Source: Treponema sp. UBA1793 (GTDB lineage Bacteria; Spirochaetota; Spirochaetia; Treponematales; Treponemataceae). From it: 37,462 bases of DNA. Position numbers and translations under genes: made by a program. Below the pieces are notes generated by a model. It saw nothing but the letters and a program-made list of their open reading frames with translations. It was not told the DNA's origin and made no database searches. Numbering within the stretch: the stretch's first letter is position 1; the number at the start of each line of letters is the position of its first letter. The stretch is taken from contig DCFX01000083.1 in assembly GCA_002314445.1 (NCBI GenBank), positions 65,357 to 102,818 of the forward strand, given 5' to 3'. Below are positions 24,138-31,044 of this stretch, piece after piece.

Positions 24138-25316
24138 TTACGCAAATATAGGACGGACGTTCATCACATTTTCAATCGCCGACAGCTTGGCAAGCGTATC
24201 ATCGTCGACTTTTCCGTCGACATCAATAATATTGTAGGCAAGATCGCCTTTATTCTGATTAATCATACCGCCGATATTAAAATTTGCTTCACCAAGAATC
24301 GTCGTAAATTTTGATACCATCCCCGGCATATTTTTATGCGATATGCACAGCCTCGTACCGTCTGCGGGAATCTCGTTGTCGGTAACTGTTTTCGGGAAGT
24401 TCACGGAGTTGGAAATGTTACCCTTTTCAAGGAATTCGCGGAGTTCGTTTACCGCCATAACGGCGCAATTGTCTTCCGCTTCGGGAGTGGATGCACCGAG
24501 ATGCGGAAAGCAGATCACTTTCGGATTATTTAAAAGTTCTTCTGCTGCAAAATCAGTCACGAACACTGCGACTTTTCCGCTCTTAAGGGCCGCGAGCATG
24601 TCCGCATTATTGACAAGACCGCCCCGCGCAATATTAACAATACGTACGCCGGTCTTCATCGCTTTAAGCTTGTCGGCATTAATAAATCCCTTTGTTTCGT
24701 TAGTCTGCGGTACATGGATTGTAATATAATCGGCTTTGGCAAGCAGCGTATCGAGTGTCTCCGCGTATTTTACATTGTTGTTCAGCTTCCACGCGGCTGC
24801 AATCGACATAAACGGATCGTATCCTATAACTGTCATTCCAAGCTCAACTGCCGTATTTGCGACCATTGCGCCGATTGCCCCCAGACCGATAACGCCGAGT
24901 GTCTTACCTTTCAGCTCAGGACCGGTAAACTGAGACTTGCCTTTCTCTGCAAGATCCGGAATCTCGTCGCCCTTTCCCGCGAGGCTGTTAGCCCATGCGT
25001 TAGCGGCAATCACCGGACGATTTGAAATAAGCAGAGAGAGAATGACAAGTTCTTTTACCGCATTCGCATTCGCACCGGGCGTATTGAATACAACGATTCC
25101 CTTTGCCGTCAGTTCGGCGACAGGAATATTATTCGTGCCGGCACCGGCCCGGGCGACGGCTTTCACCGTATCCGGCAGTGTCAGATCATGCATTTCCTGA
25201 GAGCGGACAAGAATTGCATCGGCATCGTTTATTGATGAAGCCGCTTCGTAGTCGTCCCGGGGAAACTTTTCCAGGCCTACTGCTGAAATTTTATTTAAAG
25301 TCTGAATCTTGAACAT
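24138..25316 (-). CDS. serA: D-3-phosphoglycerate dehydrogenase
   Basis: The protein has 392 residues. It has the NAD-binding motif G144-L-G-A-I-G149, the RAGAGTNNI substrate loop, the NIARGGLV segment and the FPHLGAST stretch with the catalytic His. A C-terminal ACT domain (about 320-392) would sense serine. It oxidises 3-phosphoglycerate with NAD+, the first step of serine synthesis, and so raises NADH. AGGAG precedes the ATG, and the gene lies 17 bases after serC. Last gene of rex-serC-serA. Confidence 0.95.
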   Translation of the reverse strand: MFKIQTLNKISAVGLEKFPRDDYEAASSINDADAILVRSQEMHDLTLPDTVKAVARAGAGTNNIPVAELTAKGIVVFNTPGANANAVKELVILSLLISNRPVIAANAWANSLAGKGDEIPDLAEKGKSQFTGPELKGKTLGVIGLGAIGAMVANTAVELGMTVIGYDPFMSIAAAWKLNNNVKYAETLDTLLAKADYITIHVPQTNETKGFINADKLKAMKTGVRIVNIARGGLVNNADMLAALKSGKVAVFVTDFAAEELLNNPKVICFPHLGASTPEAEDNCAVMAVNELREFLEKGNISNSVNFPKTVTDNEIPADGTRLCISHKNMPGMVSKFTTILGEANFNIGGMINQNKGDLAYNIIDVDGKVDDDTLAKLSAIENVMNVRPIFA

Positions 25317-25333
25317 AGCGTACTCCTGTAAAA

Positions 25334-26431
25334 TTAAAAGTTCTCTTTTGCAAATTTGTCCATAAACGCGATAAGAGCCTTTACGCCGTCAATCGGCATT
25401 GCATTATAAATGGACGCACGCATACCGCCTACGGTACGGTGGCCGGCAAGATTGACCAGACCTTGTTTCGCAGCCTCGGAAACAAACTTTTTATTAATTA
25501 CATCCGCTTTCTCAGGGTCGGTTTCTTTCGTAAGGAAAGGAATATTCATGATTGAACGGCTGCCCTTGTCTGTTGTTGCACGATACACGCTGCTGTTGTC
25601 GAGATAATCGTAAAACAGCTTTGCTTTCGCATAATTGAGATTTTTCATTCCTTCAGCTCCGCCTTGTTTTTCAACCCAGTGCAGCACTTTTCCCACGACG
25701 TAAATTGCATAGCACGGCGGCGTGTTGTACATGGAATCATCGTCAACGTGAGTCTTGTATGTCAGCATAGTCGGTGTACCGGCACGGGGCGTCTCCGTAA
25801 TAAGGTCGTCCCTGATAATAACAAGCGTTACGCCTGCAGGCCCCAGATTTTTCTGAGCACCGGCAAACAGCAGCCCGAACCTGCTTACATCAAGAGGTTC
25901 AGACAGAATGCATGAAGAGATATCAGCTGCGAGCGGGATGTCTCCCGTATCAGGGATATATTCATAATGCGTTCCCTTTATTGTATTGTTAAAGCAGACA
26001 TAGACATAATCGTAATCGCCAGTAACCTTTTCGACTTTCGGAATATAGCAGAAATTGCGGTCCTCTGAAGAGGCAATTACATCGACATTAATAAATTTTT
26101 TTGCTTCCTTGAGCGCCTTGTTCGACCAGATTCCCGTATTAATATATGCAGCCTTTCCGTGCTTTATTCCGAGATTAAGCGGAATCATAGCAAACTGCGT
26201 CGAACCGCCGCCCTGTAAAAACAGGATTTTATAGTTATCGGGCACATTCATAAGCTTGCGGACCATAGCTTCCGCATCCTGGATAACCGGTTTATAGGCT
26301 GATGAGCGGTGACTCATTTCCATAACAGACTGGCCTGTTCCCTGATAATCAAGCATCTCAGCTGCGCATTCCTTAAGAACCTCCTCAGGAAGGCAGGAAG
26401 GACCTGCAGAAAAATTGTAGACACGACTCAT
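25334..26431 (-). CDS. serC: Phosphoserine aminotransferase
   Basis: A 365-residue fold-type I PLP enzyme. Landmarks are NFSAGPSCLP at the N-terminus, EMSHRS, the LQGGGSTQF phosphate-binding loop, ADISS with the PLP aspartate and K194 in GAQKNLGPAG. It converts 3-phosphohydroxypyruvate to phosphoserine with glutamate. The open frame extends 13 codons into rex, but ATG 26431 is chosen for AAGGAG just upstream and for the family N-terminus. serB is not in the window. Confidence 0.95.
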   Translation of the reverse strand: MSRVYNFSAGPSCLPEEVLKECAAEMLDYQGTGQSVMEMSHRSSAYKPVIQDAEAMVRKLMNVPDNYKILFLQGGGSTQFAMIPLNLGIKHGKAAYINTGIWSNKALKEAKKFINVDVIASSEDRNFCYIPKVEKVTGDYDYVYVCFNNTIKGTHYEYIPDTGDIPLAADISSCILSEPLDVSRFGLLFAGAQKNLGPAGVTLVIIRDDLITETPRAGTPTMLTYKTHVDDDSMYNTPPCYAIYVVGKVLHWVEKQGGAEGMKNLNYAKAKLFYDYLDNSSVYRATTDKGSRSIMNIPFLTKETDPEKADVINKKFVSEAAKQGLVNLAGHRTVGGMRASIYNAMPIDGVKALIAFMDKFAKENF

Positions 26432-26453
26432 ACTTGTACTCCTTATGTACATT

Positions 26454-27080
26454 TTATACTTTGCTTTCACCCATACGGGCAGAAAGATTTTTTAACGCAG
26501 TCACCGGCGAAACATTTTCAACTGCAACGCCGTCCGGAACAGTAAGCACAACGTCCGTGTAATTCACTATTCCCCTTATTCCGCATTTCGCAAGACGTTC
26601 TGCAATCTGCTGCGCGTCTTTGTCGGCAACAGCAAGGACTGCATACACTATGTGCTCTGCAGAAACGACTGTTTCAAGACGCGATGCGGGATAAAGCGGA
26701 AAGGTAGAACGCAGGATTTCCGTTTTATTAACGCTCGGATCAAATCCTGCGGCAATCTCGTATTCAGTCCCGCTGAAAATGCTGTCGTCAAGCAGAGCAG
26801 CTCCAAGCCTGCCGAGCCCGACTATACAGCATTTCAGTTTTTTGTCCGTACTGTTGATATGAAGCGCAATACAGACAGCTTCATACAGTTCACTGACGTC
26901 ATAGCCATTGGAAACCCCGCCTTTGAATCCGACAGACGCTATATCATGCCGGATAAGCGAGTCGGACCAGCCTGTAAGCTGATTAATTGCAGCCGAAGTT
27001 ATGCGGCTGACCTTCTGCTGCAGAAGCAGCTGTGCCAGAAGTACAAGCCGACGCTTCGACGGTTCCGAAATGGTTCCCAT
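26454..27080 (-). CDS. rex: Redox-sensing repressor Rex
   Basis: The protein has 208 residues: an N-terminal winged helix (about 5-65, with the recognition-helix stretch SDSLIRHDIASVGF followed by GGVSNGYDV) and a Rossmann domain with G88-L-G90-R-L-G93. This is the Rex layout; Rex leaves DNA when NADH is high. ATG 27080 is chosen over one 11 codons upstream because a perfect GGAGG (27086-27090) stands 5 bases before it. It is upstream of serC and serA in one unit. A Rex-box-like site lies on its own promoter, so autoregulation is likely. Confidence 0.85.
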   Translation of the reverse strand: MGTISEPSKRRLVLLAQLLLQQKVSRITSAAINQLTGWSDSLIRHDIASVGFKGGVSNGYDVSELYEAVCIALHINSTDKKLKCCIVGLGRLGAALLDDSIFSGTEYEIAAGFDPSVNKTEILRSTFPLYPASRLETVVSAEHIVYAVLAVADKDAQQIAERLAKCGIRGIVNYTDVVLTVPDGVAVENVSPVTALKNLSARMGESKV

Positions 27081-27088
27081 ATATGCCT

Positions 27089-27101
27089 CCGATAGTATCG
27101 G
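27089..27101. promoter_or_regulatory. Palindrome over the rex ribosome-binding site
   Basis: CCGATA-G-TATCGG is a perfect 6+1+6 palindrome that overlaps the first bases of the GGAGG of rex. As RNA it could form a small stem near the ribosome-binding site, though the odd centre makes a tight loop unlikely; as DNA it could bind a dimeric protein. Confidence 0.3.
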
Positions 27102-27189
27102 TTTGCTGTCCATCCGGTCAATTTCAAAAAGACGTTTCCCATACCGAAATCAGCAGGATTCGGACAAATTTGAGTAATTTTTGTATTTA

Positions 27190-27207
27190 TTGTGAAATAT
27201 TTAACAG
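27190..27207. promoter_or_regulatory. Rex operator (ROP-like site)
   Basis: TTGTGAAATATTTAACAG matches the Rex box design of TTGTGAA or TTGTTAA, four A/T bases, then TTAACAA or TTCACAA, with only the last base off. It overlaps the proposed -10 element of the rex promoter (27199-27204), so bound Rex would block transcription of rex-serC-serA. Confidence 0.7.
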
Positions 27208-27227
27208 TAATTGATTAAAAATGTAAA
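27199..27227 (-). promoter_or_regulatory. Promoter of rex-serC-serA
   Basis: On the minus strand TTTACA (27222-27227) and TTAAAT (27199-27204) are 17 bp apart. The start near 27192 leaves a leader of about 110 bases before rex. The -10 box lies inside the Rex-box-like site. Confidence 0.5.
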
Positions 27228-27254
27228 GGCAGAAAACCTGTTAAGCTTTCTACC
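27228..27254 (-). terminator. Probable terminator after the transglycosylase gene
   Basis: A 9-bp stem with two G-T wobbles (27228-27236/27246-27254) with a 9-base loop lies 17 bases past the stop of the transglycosylase gene. On the minus strand a T-rich run follows, but it doubles as the -35 region of the rex promoter. Confidence 0.45.
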
Positions 27255-27270
27255 CATGGATATGACTTTT

Positions 27271-28038
27271 TTACTTCTGATATGCAACAGCCGTACTCAT
27301 ATTGAGTTTTGTATCATAATACGTAAGGACTTCGTCTGCGAACAGCTTTTCAAGCGTCTGCTGATACACCATAATCCGTCCGATATAATTGAGCGTTGTC
27401 TGCGGCGTATTATTTGCACGGACTTTATTTGTCCCTGCATTGTACATAGCAAGAGCAGAAACCTCGTTACCTGCAACATTAAGGCAGAACCGTAAGTGAG
27501 CCAGACCGTACCTTGCGCTTGTCGATGGCGTAAAAAAATCAGCTTCTGTAAGCTGAGGAAACGAACTGCTGTTAAGCTGAAACAAACCGCGGTCAATCGA
27601 ATTGTTTTTGTTGTTGTTTATTGCACGGATGTTGTAGTGGCTTTCCGTATAGGCCAGCGCAAACGCAAGGGATAACGGAATATCGTTTTTATCTGCTGAT
27701 TCAAGAATCGCCATTGCCACGTCACGATTCCCCGTTACGTGAAGATAAAACCATTCAACAGCAGCTTTCGAGGACGGCTGGCGGTAAAGAGAAAGTCCGT
27801 CGTCTCCTTTGCGAACAGCAGTGGACGAATAGCCGACATCTTCAAGTATGGTATCAAAACCGGCAGCTGCTACAGTATTATTTTCAGTCTCATTTTCCAC
27901 AACAGATGTAAAAGGGATTACAGTACGGGTAGGAAAAAAAAATGCTACACACAACGACGCAACAATAAAAACCACAGATAAAAACACAGCGATGCGGCAT
28001 GTCACTGAAAAATCATTTCTTTTTGTTTGATAAGTCAT
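27271..28038 (-). CDS. Lytic transglycosylase, SLT domain
   Basis: The protein has 255 residues. An N-terminal membrane anchor (about 14-36) is followed by a linker and a SLT/goose-lysozyme-like domain (about 95-240). The catalytic Glu is E132 in AYTESHYN; the RGLFQLN stretch and AMYNAG motif are the other two family blocks. It cleaves peptidoglycan to 1,6-anhydro-muropeptides on the periplasmic face. ATG 28038 is chosen (the codon before it is TTG), with GAGG about 8 bases upstream. It is anchored, so probably used in growth or in making room for envelope machines such as flagella. Confidence 0.88.
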   Translation of the reverse strand: MTYQTKRNDFSVTCRIAVFLSVVFIVASLCVAFFFPTRTVIPFTSVVENETENNTVAAAGFDTILEDVGYSSTAVRKGDDGLSLYRQPSSKAAVEWFYLHVTGNRDVAMAILESADKNDIPLSLAFALAYTESHYNIRAINNNKNNSIDRGLFQLNSSSFPQLTEADFFTPSTSARYGLAHLRFCLNVAGNEVSALAMYNAGTNKVRANNTPQTTLNYIGRIMVYQQTLEKLFADEVLTYYDTKLNMSTAVAYQK

Positions 28039-28156
28039 CAAAAAACCTCAAAAACCTCAAAAAATAAAAATCAAGCAGCCGTATGCTGACATAAAATCAG
28101 TTTTAATGCAAGAGAATTCACGGAAAAAACTGTTTTTCGATTGAAAATGATGTATT

Positions 28157-28699
28157 CTATCGCATCTGGTACGATATCAAACATTTATTGATATCATTTT
28201 GCCCCACAAAATAGACATACTGCGAATGTTTTACAGCCATTGCATCAATAAAAGAAGACACCGCAGCACTGTCACAGGCAATTTCTTCAGGAACTGCAAA
28301 CCCGGCAACAGAAGCGCAGTCCTTGATTCTGCGGGCTGTATGGCACATTGCGGCCGTATACTGTGCGAACGCCGGGCCGCATGCTCCTCCGTGCGTTACC
28401 GGCACAATAACAGCCGACACTCCCTGAGCTTCAGTGTTTTTAAGAAAATCACGCAATGCTGCAAGGAATTCTTCATTATATATGCTGTCCGAAATCTCAA
28501 TCATCTTCCAGGATACGCATACACCCATGAGCCCTGAATCACCACCTGCAAATTTTTCTGCAAAAGATGCGGATGACAGCACCGCTGCATCCACTGTTGA
28601 GGTATCGACGCTTATAAGTGAAGACGTATCTACAAATGCACCTGTTTTTTTTGAAAAAAGTCTTCCGTCTTTTATTTCAAACTGCGCTTCTAATTTCAT
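28157..28699 (-). CDS. Conserved-looking protein of unknown function
   Basis: A 180-residue soluble protein that I do not recognise. No signal peptide or membrane helix is seen. It is alpha/beta in feel: a short beta start (LEAQFEIKDGRLFSKKTGAFVD), a middle helix (NEEFLAALRDFLKNTEAQG), a strand VSAVIVPVTHG followed by GGACGPAF, then helices. The order strand, helix, strand around WKMIEISDS and VIVPV may fit a partial TIM-barrel-like fold, but this is speculation. ATG 28699 is chosen because the upstream part reads through the ptsN terminator. It lies between that terminator and the transglycosylase gene. Confidence 0.65.
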   Translation of the reverse strand: MKLEAQFEIKDGRLFSKKTGAFVDTSSLISVDTSTVDAAVLSSASFAEKFAGGDSGLMGVCVSWKMIEISDSIYNEEFLAALRDFLKNTEAQGVSAVIVPVTHGGACGPAFAQYTAAMCHTARRIKDCASVAGFAVPEEIACDSAAVSSFIDAMAVKHSQYVYFVGQNDINKCLISYQMR

Positions 28700-28722
28700 A
28701 CTATCTTTATTCCTGCATATAT

Positions 28723-28754
28723 AAAAAAAGACCTCTATGCCGCGCATAAAGGTC
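28723..28754 (-). terminator. Intrinsic terminator of the PTS EIIA gene
   Basis: On the minus strand GACCT-TTATGC and GCATAGAGGTC pair (28730-28754) with one A-C mismatch and a 3-base loop, followed by seven T (28723-28729). It lies 25 bases past the EIIA stop. Confidence 0.8.
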
Positions 28755-28778
28755 ACTTCTTCGCTGATACATTCTTTG

Positions 28779-29225
28779 CTATTCGGTCAGAATTTTAATA
28801 ACTTCTGCCTTATCCTGCGTATTGAGAATAAGCTGGCGCTTTTCCGGGCTCTTGAACAAAAGACTTACTTCTGCAAGAAACTGGAGATGAGGGCCGGTCT
28901 TATTAACGGGAGACAGCGTCATAATAAATATACGGCACGGTTCCTGATCAAGAGAATCAAAATCCACAGGATTGTCCGAAATACCGATGCATGCAACAAG
29001 ATCACTCACGGTATCAGTTTTGCCATGAGGAATGGCAATACCATGCTTCATACCTGTTGACATTTTGCGCTCACGATCGAGCACACATTCACGTGCAGCC
29101 GCTTTATCTGTAACTTTGCCGGCTTTTACGAGTATGTCCAGCATTTCGTCGATAATTTCTTCTTTTGTTGTTCCCTTCAAATGAAGGTCTACAGTATCAG
29201 TTGTTAAAACAGTTCTCAAGTCCAT
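28779..29225 (-). CDS. PTS EIIA protein, PtsN/fructose type
   Basis: A 148-residue EIIA domain of the fructose/mannitol family (PtsN-like). The phosphorylated His is H67 in GIAIPHGKT. Other blocks are LKGTTKEEIIDEML, RERKMSTGM and the C-terminal HLQFLAEVSLLFK stretch. No EIIB or EIIC is present nearby, which suggests a regulatory nitrogen-type EIIA (spirochaetes often keep an incomplete PTS) rather than a sugar transporter. ATG 29225 is chosen over the 22-codon extension because a promoter ends 6 bp before it and the family starts here. Confidence 0.9.
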   Translation of the reverse strand: MDLRTVLTTDTVDLHLKGTTKEEIIDEMLDILVKAGKVTDKAAARECVLDRERKMSTGMKHGIAIPHGKTDTVSDLVACIGISDNPVDFDSLDQEPCRIFIMTLSPVNKTGPHLQFLAEVSLLFKSPEKRQLILNTQDKAEVIKILTE

Positions 29226-29231
29226 GCCATT

Positions 29232-29260
29232 AGTGTAAGAGTAGTTGCGTTTCTTGTCAA
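29232..29260 (-). promoter_or_regulatory. Promoter of the PTS EIIA gene
   Basis: On the minus strand TTGACA (29255-29260) and TACACT (29232-29237) are 17 bp apart, and 6 bp separate the -10 from ATG 29225. The mRNA would start on the start codon. No ribosome-binding site is visible. Confidence 0.7.
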
Positions 29261-29417
29261 GGTAAAAAAATCTTAAAAAATGGTTAGGCAAAAGACCTTA
29301 CAAAACAACATATCTGTATATAATACAAACAATTATCACGTTATATCCATGTTAAAAAGACATCCTCTAAAACAGGAAAAACATATGATTCTGCATATTT
29401 GCAGTCATTGTATTTCC

Positions 29418-29446
29418 TATACAAAAAAAAGTATTTCTAATATAGT
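29418..29446 (+). promoter_or_regulatory. Promoter of the 135-residue protein gene
   Basis: TATACA (29418-29423) and TATAGT (29441-29446) are 17 bp apart; the -10 ends 6 bp before ATG 29453, again giving a leaderless mRNA. A possible earlier promoter (CTTACA, 16 bp, TATAAT near 29318) also points rightward. The rest of 29261-29417 is AT-rich and holds nothing else certain. Confidence 0.52.
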
Positions 29447-29452
29447 AAAGAC

Positions 29453-29860
29453 ATGACAGATATAGAAAAATTCCGAAGCGATATCCAGCGGATTATAAAG
29501 CATGAACGGGCAGAAAACGGGGGACGGTACAATGCGCAAAAAGCGTGTGAACAGGCAGCCGCGCTCCTGGAAAACAATGCCCGCGGGCTCGGCGAACTGC
29601 CCCATTCCATCGCAGACTACTGGATTAAAACATATATACTCCCCTCTGACTCGCCCGGCGAAGAACCGACAGGCGAACACATTGACAAACTTGCTGCAAT
29701 GATGTCATTCCTTGACGGAAGTACGGAAGACGGGGATGTGCTTTCTGCCCGTGACTGGAAGGAAATCGGCCTGCTTACGGGATATGAGGCAGAATCATTG
29801 CCGATTGAGGTACTCTCCGAACTCATGACAATACTTGTCGACAGAAAGGCGGTTCTGTAA
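29453..29860 (+). CDS. Unknown protein coupled to radical-SAM gene
   Basis: A 135-residue, acidic, mostly helical protein with no motif I recognise. It has no signal peptide or membrane helix. It could be a small helical partner: helices about 2-20, 27-45, 75-90 and 105-130, with SARDWKEIGLLTG resembling no known site. Its stop shares one base with the start of the radical-SAM gene (TAATG), so the two are translated together and probably act together. The ATG is the only one near the N-terminus. Confidence 0.72.
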   Translation: MTDIEKFRSDIQRIIKHERAENGGRYNAQKACEQAAALLENNARGLGELPHSIADYWIKTYILPSDSPGEEPTGEHIDKLAAMMSFLDGSTEDGDVLSARDWKEIGLLTGYEAESLPIEVLSELMTILVDRKAVL

Positions 29861-30897
29861 TGCCTGACTGTACAGCTTCTTATTATTTATCGTGTGCACA
29901 ATGTCCGCGAAAATGCGGTGCCGACCGGGTCGGACACAAGTCCGGATTCTGCGGTGAAACCGAAGATGTGCGTATTGCAGTTGCCTGTCTGCATTTCGGT
30001 GAAGAACCGCTTGTCACTGTACATGGAGGAAGCGGAACTATATTTTTTACCGGTTGTACGTTACGCTGTGCATTCTGTCAGAACTATCAGATTTCCCAGC
30101 AGGGCATGGGACGGGCAGTAAGTTCCGGTGAGTTTACGGATATATGCCTTCGTCTGCAGAATGCAGGTGCTGAAAACATCAACCTTGTAACAGGAAGCCA
30201 CATAATTCCGCGTCTTGCAGAATACCTTCGCGCTGCGCGCAATGCAGGAGTTACAATCCCGTACTGCTGGAACACGTCATCCTACGAAAATATTGAAATG
30301 CTTGAACTGCTGAAAGACACAGTCACCGTATGGCTGCCCGACCTCAAGACGCTGTCTCATGAGCTTGCAGGTACATTGTTTGGCGCAGCAGATTATCCTG
30401 ACGTTGCAGAAAGTGCGGTTTTATGGATGATAAAAAACTTTCCGACCGACATCAGAACAAAGACTGTAAACGGCGTCGAAAAGGAAAAAATGGAACAAGG
30501 TGTCATCATCAGGCATCTCTTTCTTCCCGGACGGTTTGAAGAAACTGCTGATACGCTTGAATGGCTCAAACATCATGCAGACGGAAAAGCTGTCATATCG
30601 CTTATGTCGCAGTATACGCCGGTGCCGTTCAACGAAGAAAATGAACACTTGGAAAAACGCAGGCAGGCACTTTCTGCAATAGAAAACCGTCTTGTTAATA
30701 AAACGGAAGACTGTGACATACGAGACCTGATTACGGCATACGATTTCGATTACCTTTTTTATCAGGACCTTTCCGATGACACAAGCTGGCTTCCGGATTT
30801 TAACAGGACGCAGCCGTTCTCAAATGCACTTGCAAAACCTTTCTGGCACTGGACTACAGGCTTTCTGGGACAGGATGCAAAACATGCGGACACATAA
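29860..30897 (+). CDS. PflX-like radical-SAM protein
   Basis: The 345-residue protein has the radical-SAM cluster C66-x3-C70-x2-C73 in TGCTLRCAFC. An extra N-terminal cysteine set (C12, C15, C19, C31) and the FCGE segment match COG1313, the PflX group related to pyruvate-formate-lyase activases. The reaction is unknown; members may install a glycyl radical or modify a protein. No glycyl-radical enzyme gene lies nearby. It is translationally coupled to the small unknown protein before it. Confidence 0.87.
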   Translation: MPDCTASYYLSCAQCPRKCGADRVGHKSGFCGETEDVRIAVACLHFGEEPLVTVHGGSGTIFFTGCTLRCAFCQNYQISQQGMGRAVSSGEFTDICLRLQNAGAENINLVTGSHIIPRLAEYLRAARNAGVTIPYCWNTSSYENIEMLELLKDTVTVWLPDLKTLSHELAGTLFGAADYPDVAESAVLWMIKNFPTDIRTKTVNGVEKEKMEQGVIIRHLFLPGRFEETADTLEWLKHHADGKAVISLMSQYTPVPFNEENEHLEKRRQALSAIENRLVNKTEDCDIRDLITAYDFDYLFYQDLSDDTSWLPDFNRTQPFSNALAKPFWHWTTGFLGQDAKHADT

Positions 30898-30914
30898 GGG
30901 AGAAACGCATACAT

Positions 30915-30957
30915 GATTCTTCATCAAGGTACATGGATGAATTTTTGACGAAGAATC
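30915..30957 (+). terminator. Probable terminator after the radical-SAM gene
   Basis: GATTCTTCATCAA (30915-30927) and TTGACGAAGAATC (30945-30957) form a 13-bp stem with one mismatch and a 17-base loop, followed by a short T-rich tail (ACTTTTA). It lies 17 bases past the radical-SAM stop. Confidence 0.6.
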
Positions 30958-31028
30958 ACTTTTATGAAGGATACCATATTCCGTAAGTCTGCGTCGTCTT
31001 TTTTGTATCAATATTTTATATATCATGT

Positions 31029-31034
31029 TATAAT
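31029..31034 (+). promoter_or_regulatory. -10 box before malQ
   Basis: A perfect TATAAT ends 10 bases before the malQ ATG, so the mRNA would begin about four bases ahead of it. No convincing -35 element at 17 bp was found, and no ribosome-binding site separates the two. Confidence 0.45.
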
Positions 31035-31044
31035 AATAAAGTAA

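Noticed and set aside
29349..29456. 35-codon frame ending in ATGA overlap with the 135-residue protein gene
   Set aside because: No ribosome-binding site, AT-rich composition, and the promoter immediately before 29453 suggests transcription starts after it. A leader peptide cannot be excluded but is not supported.
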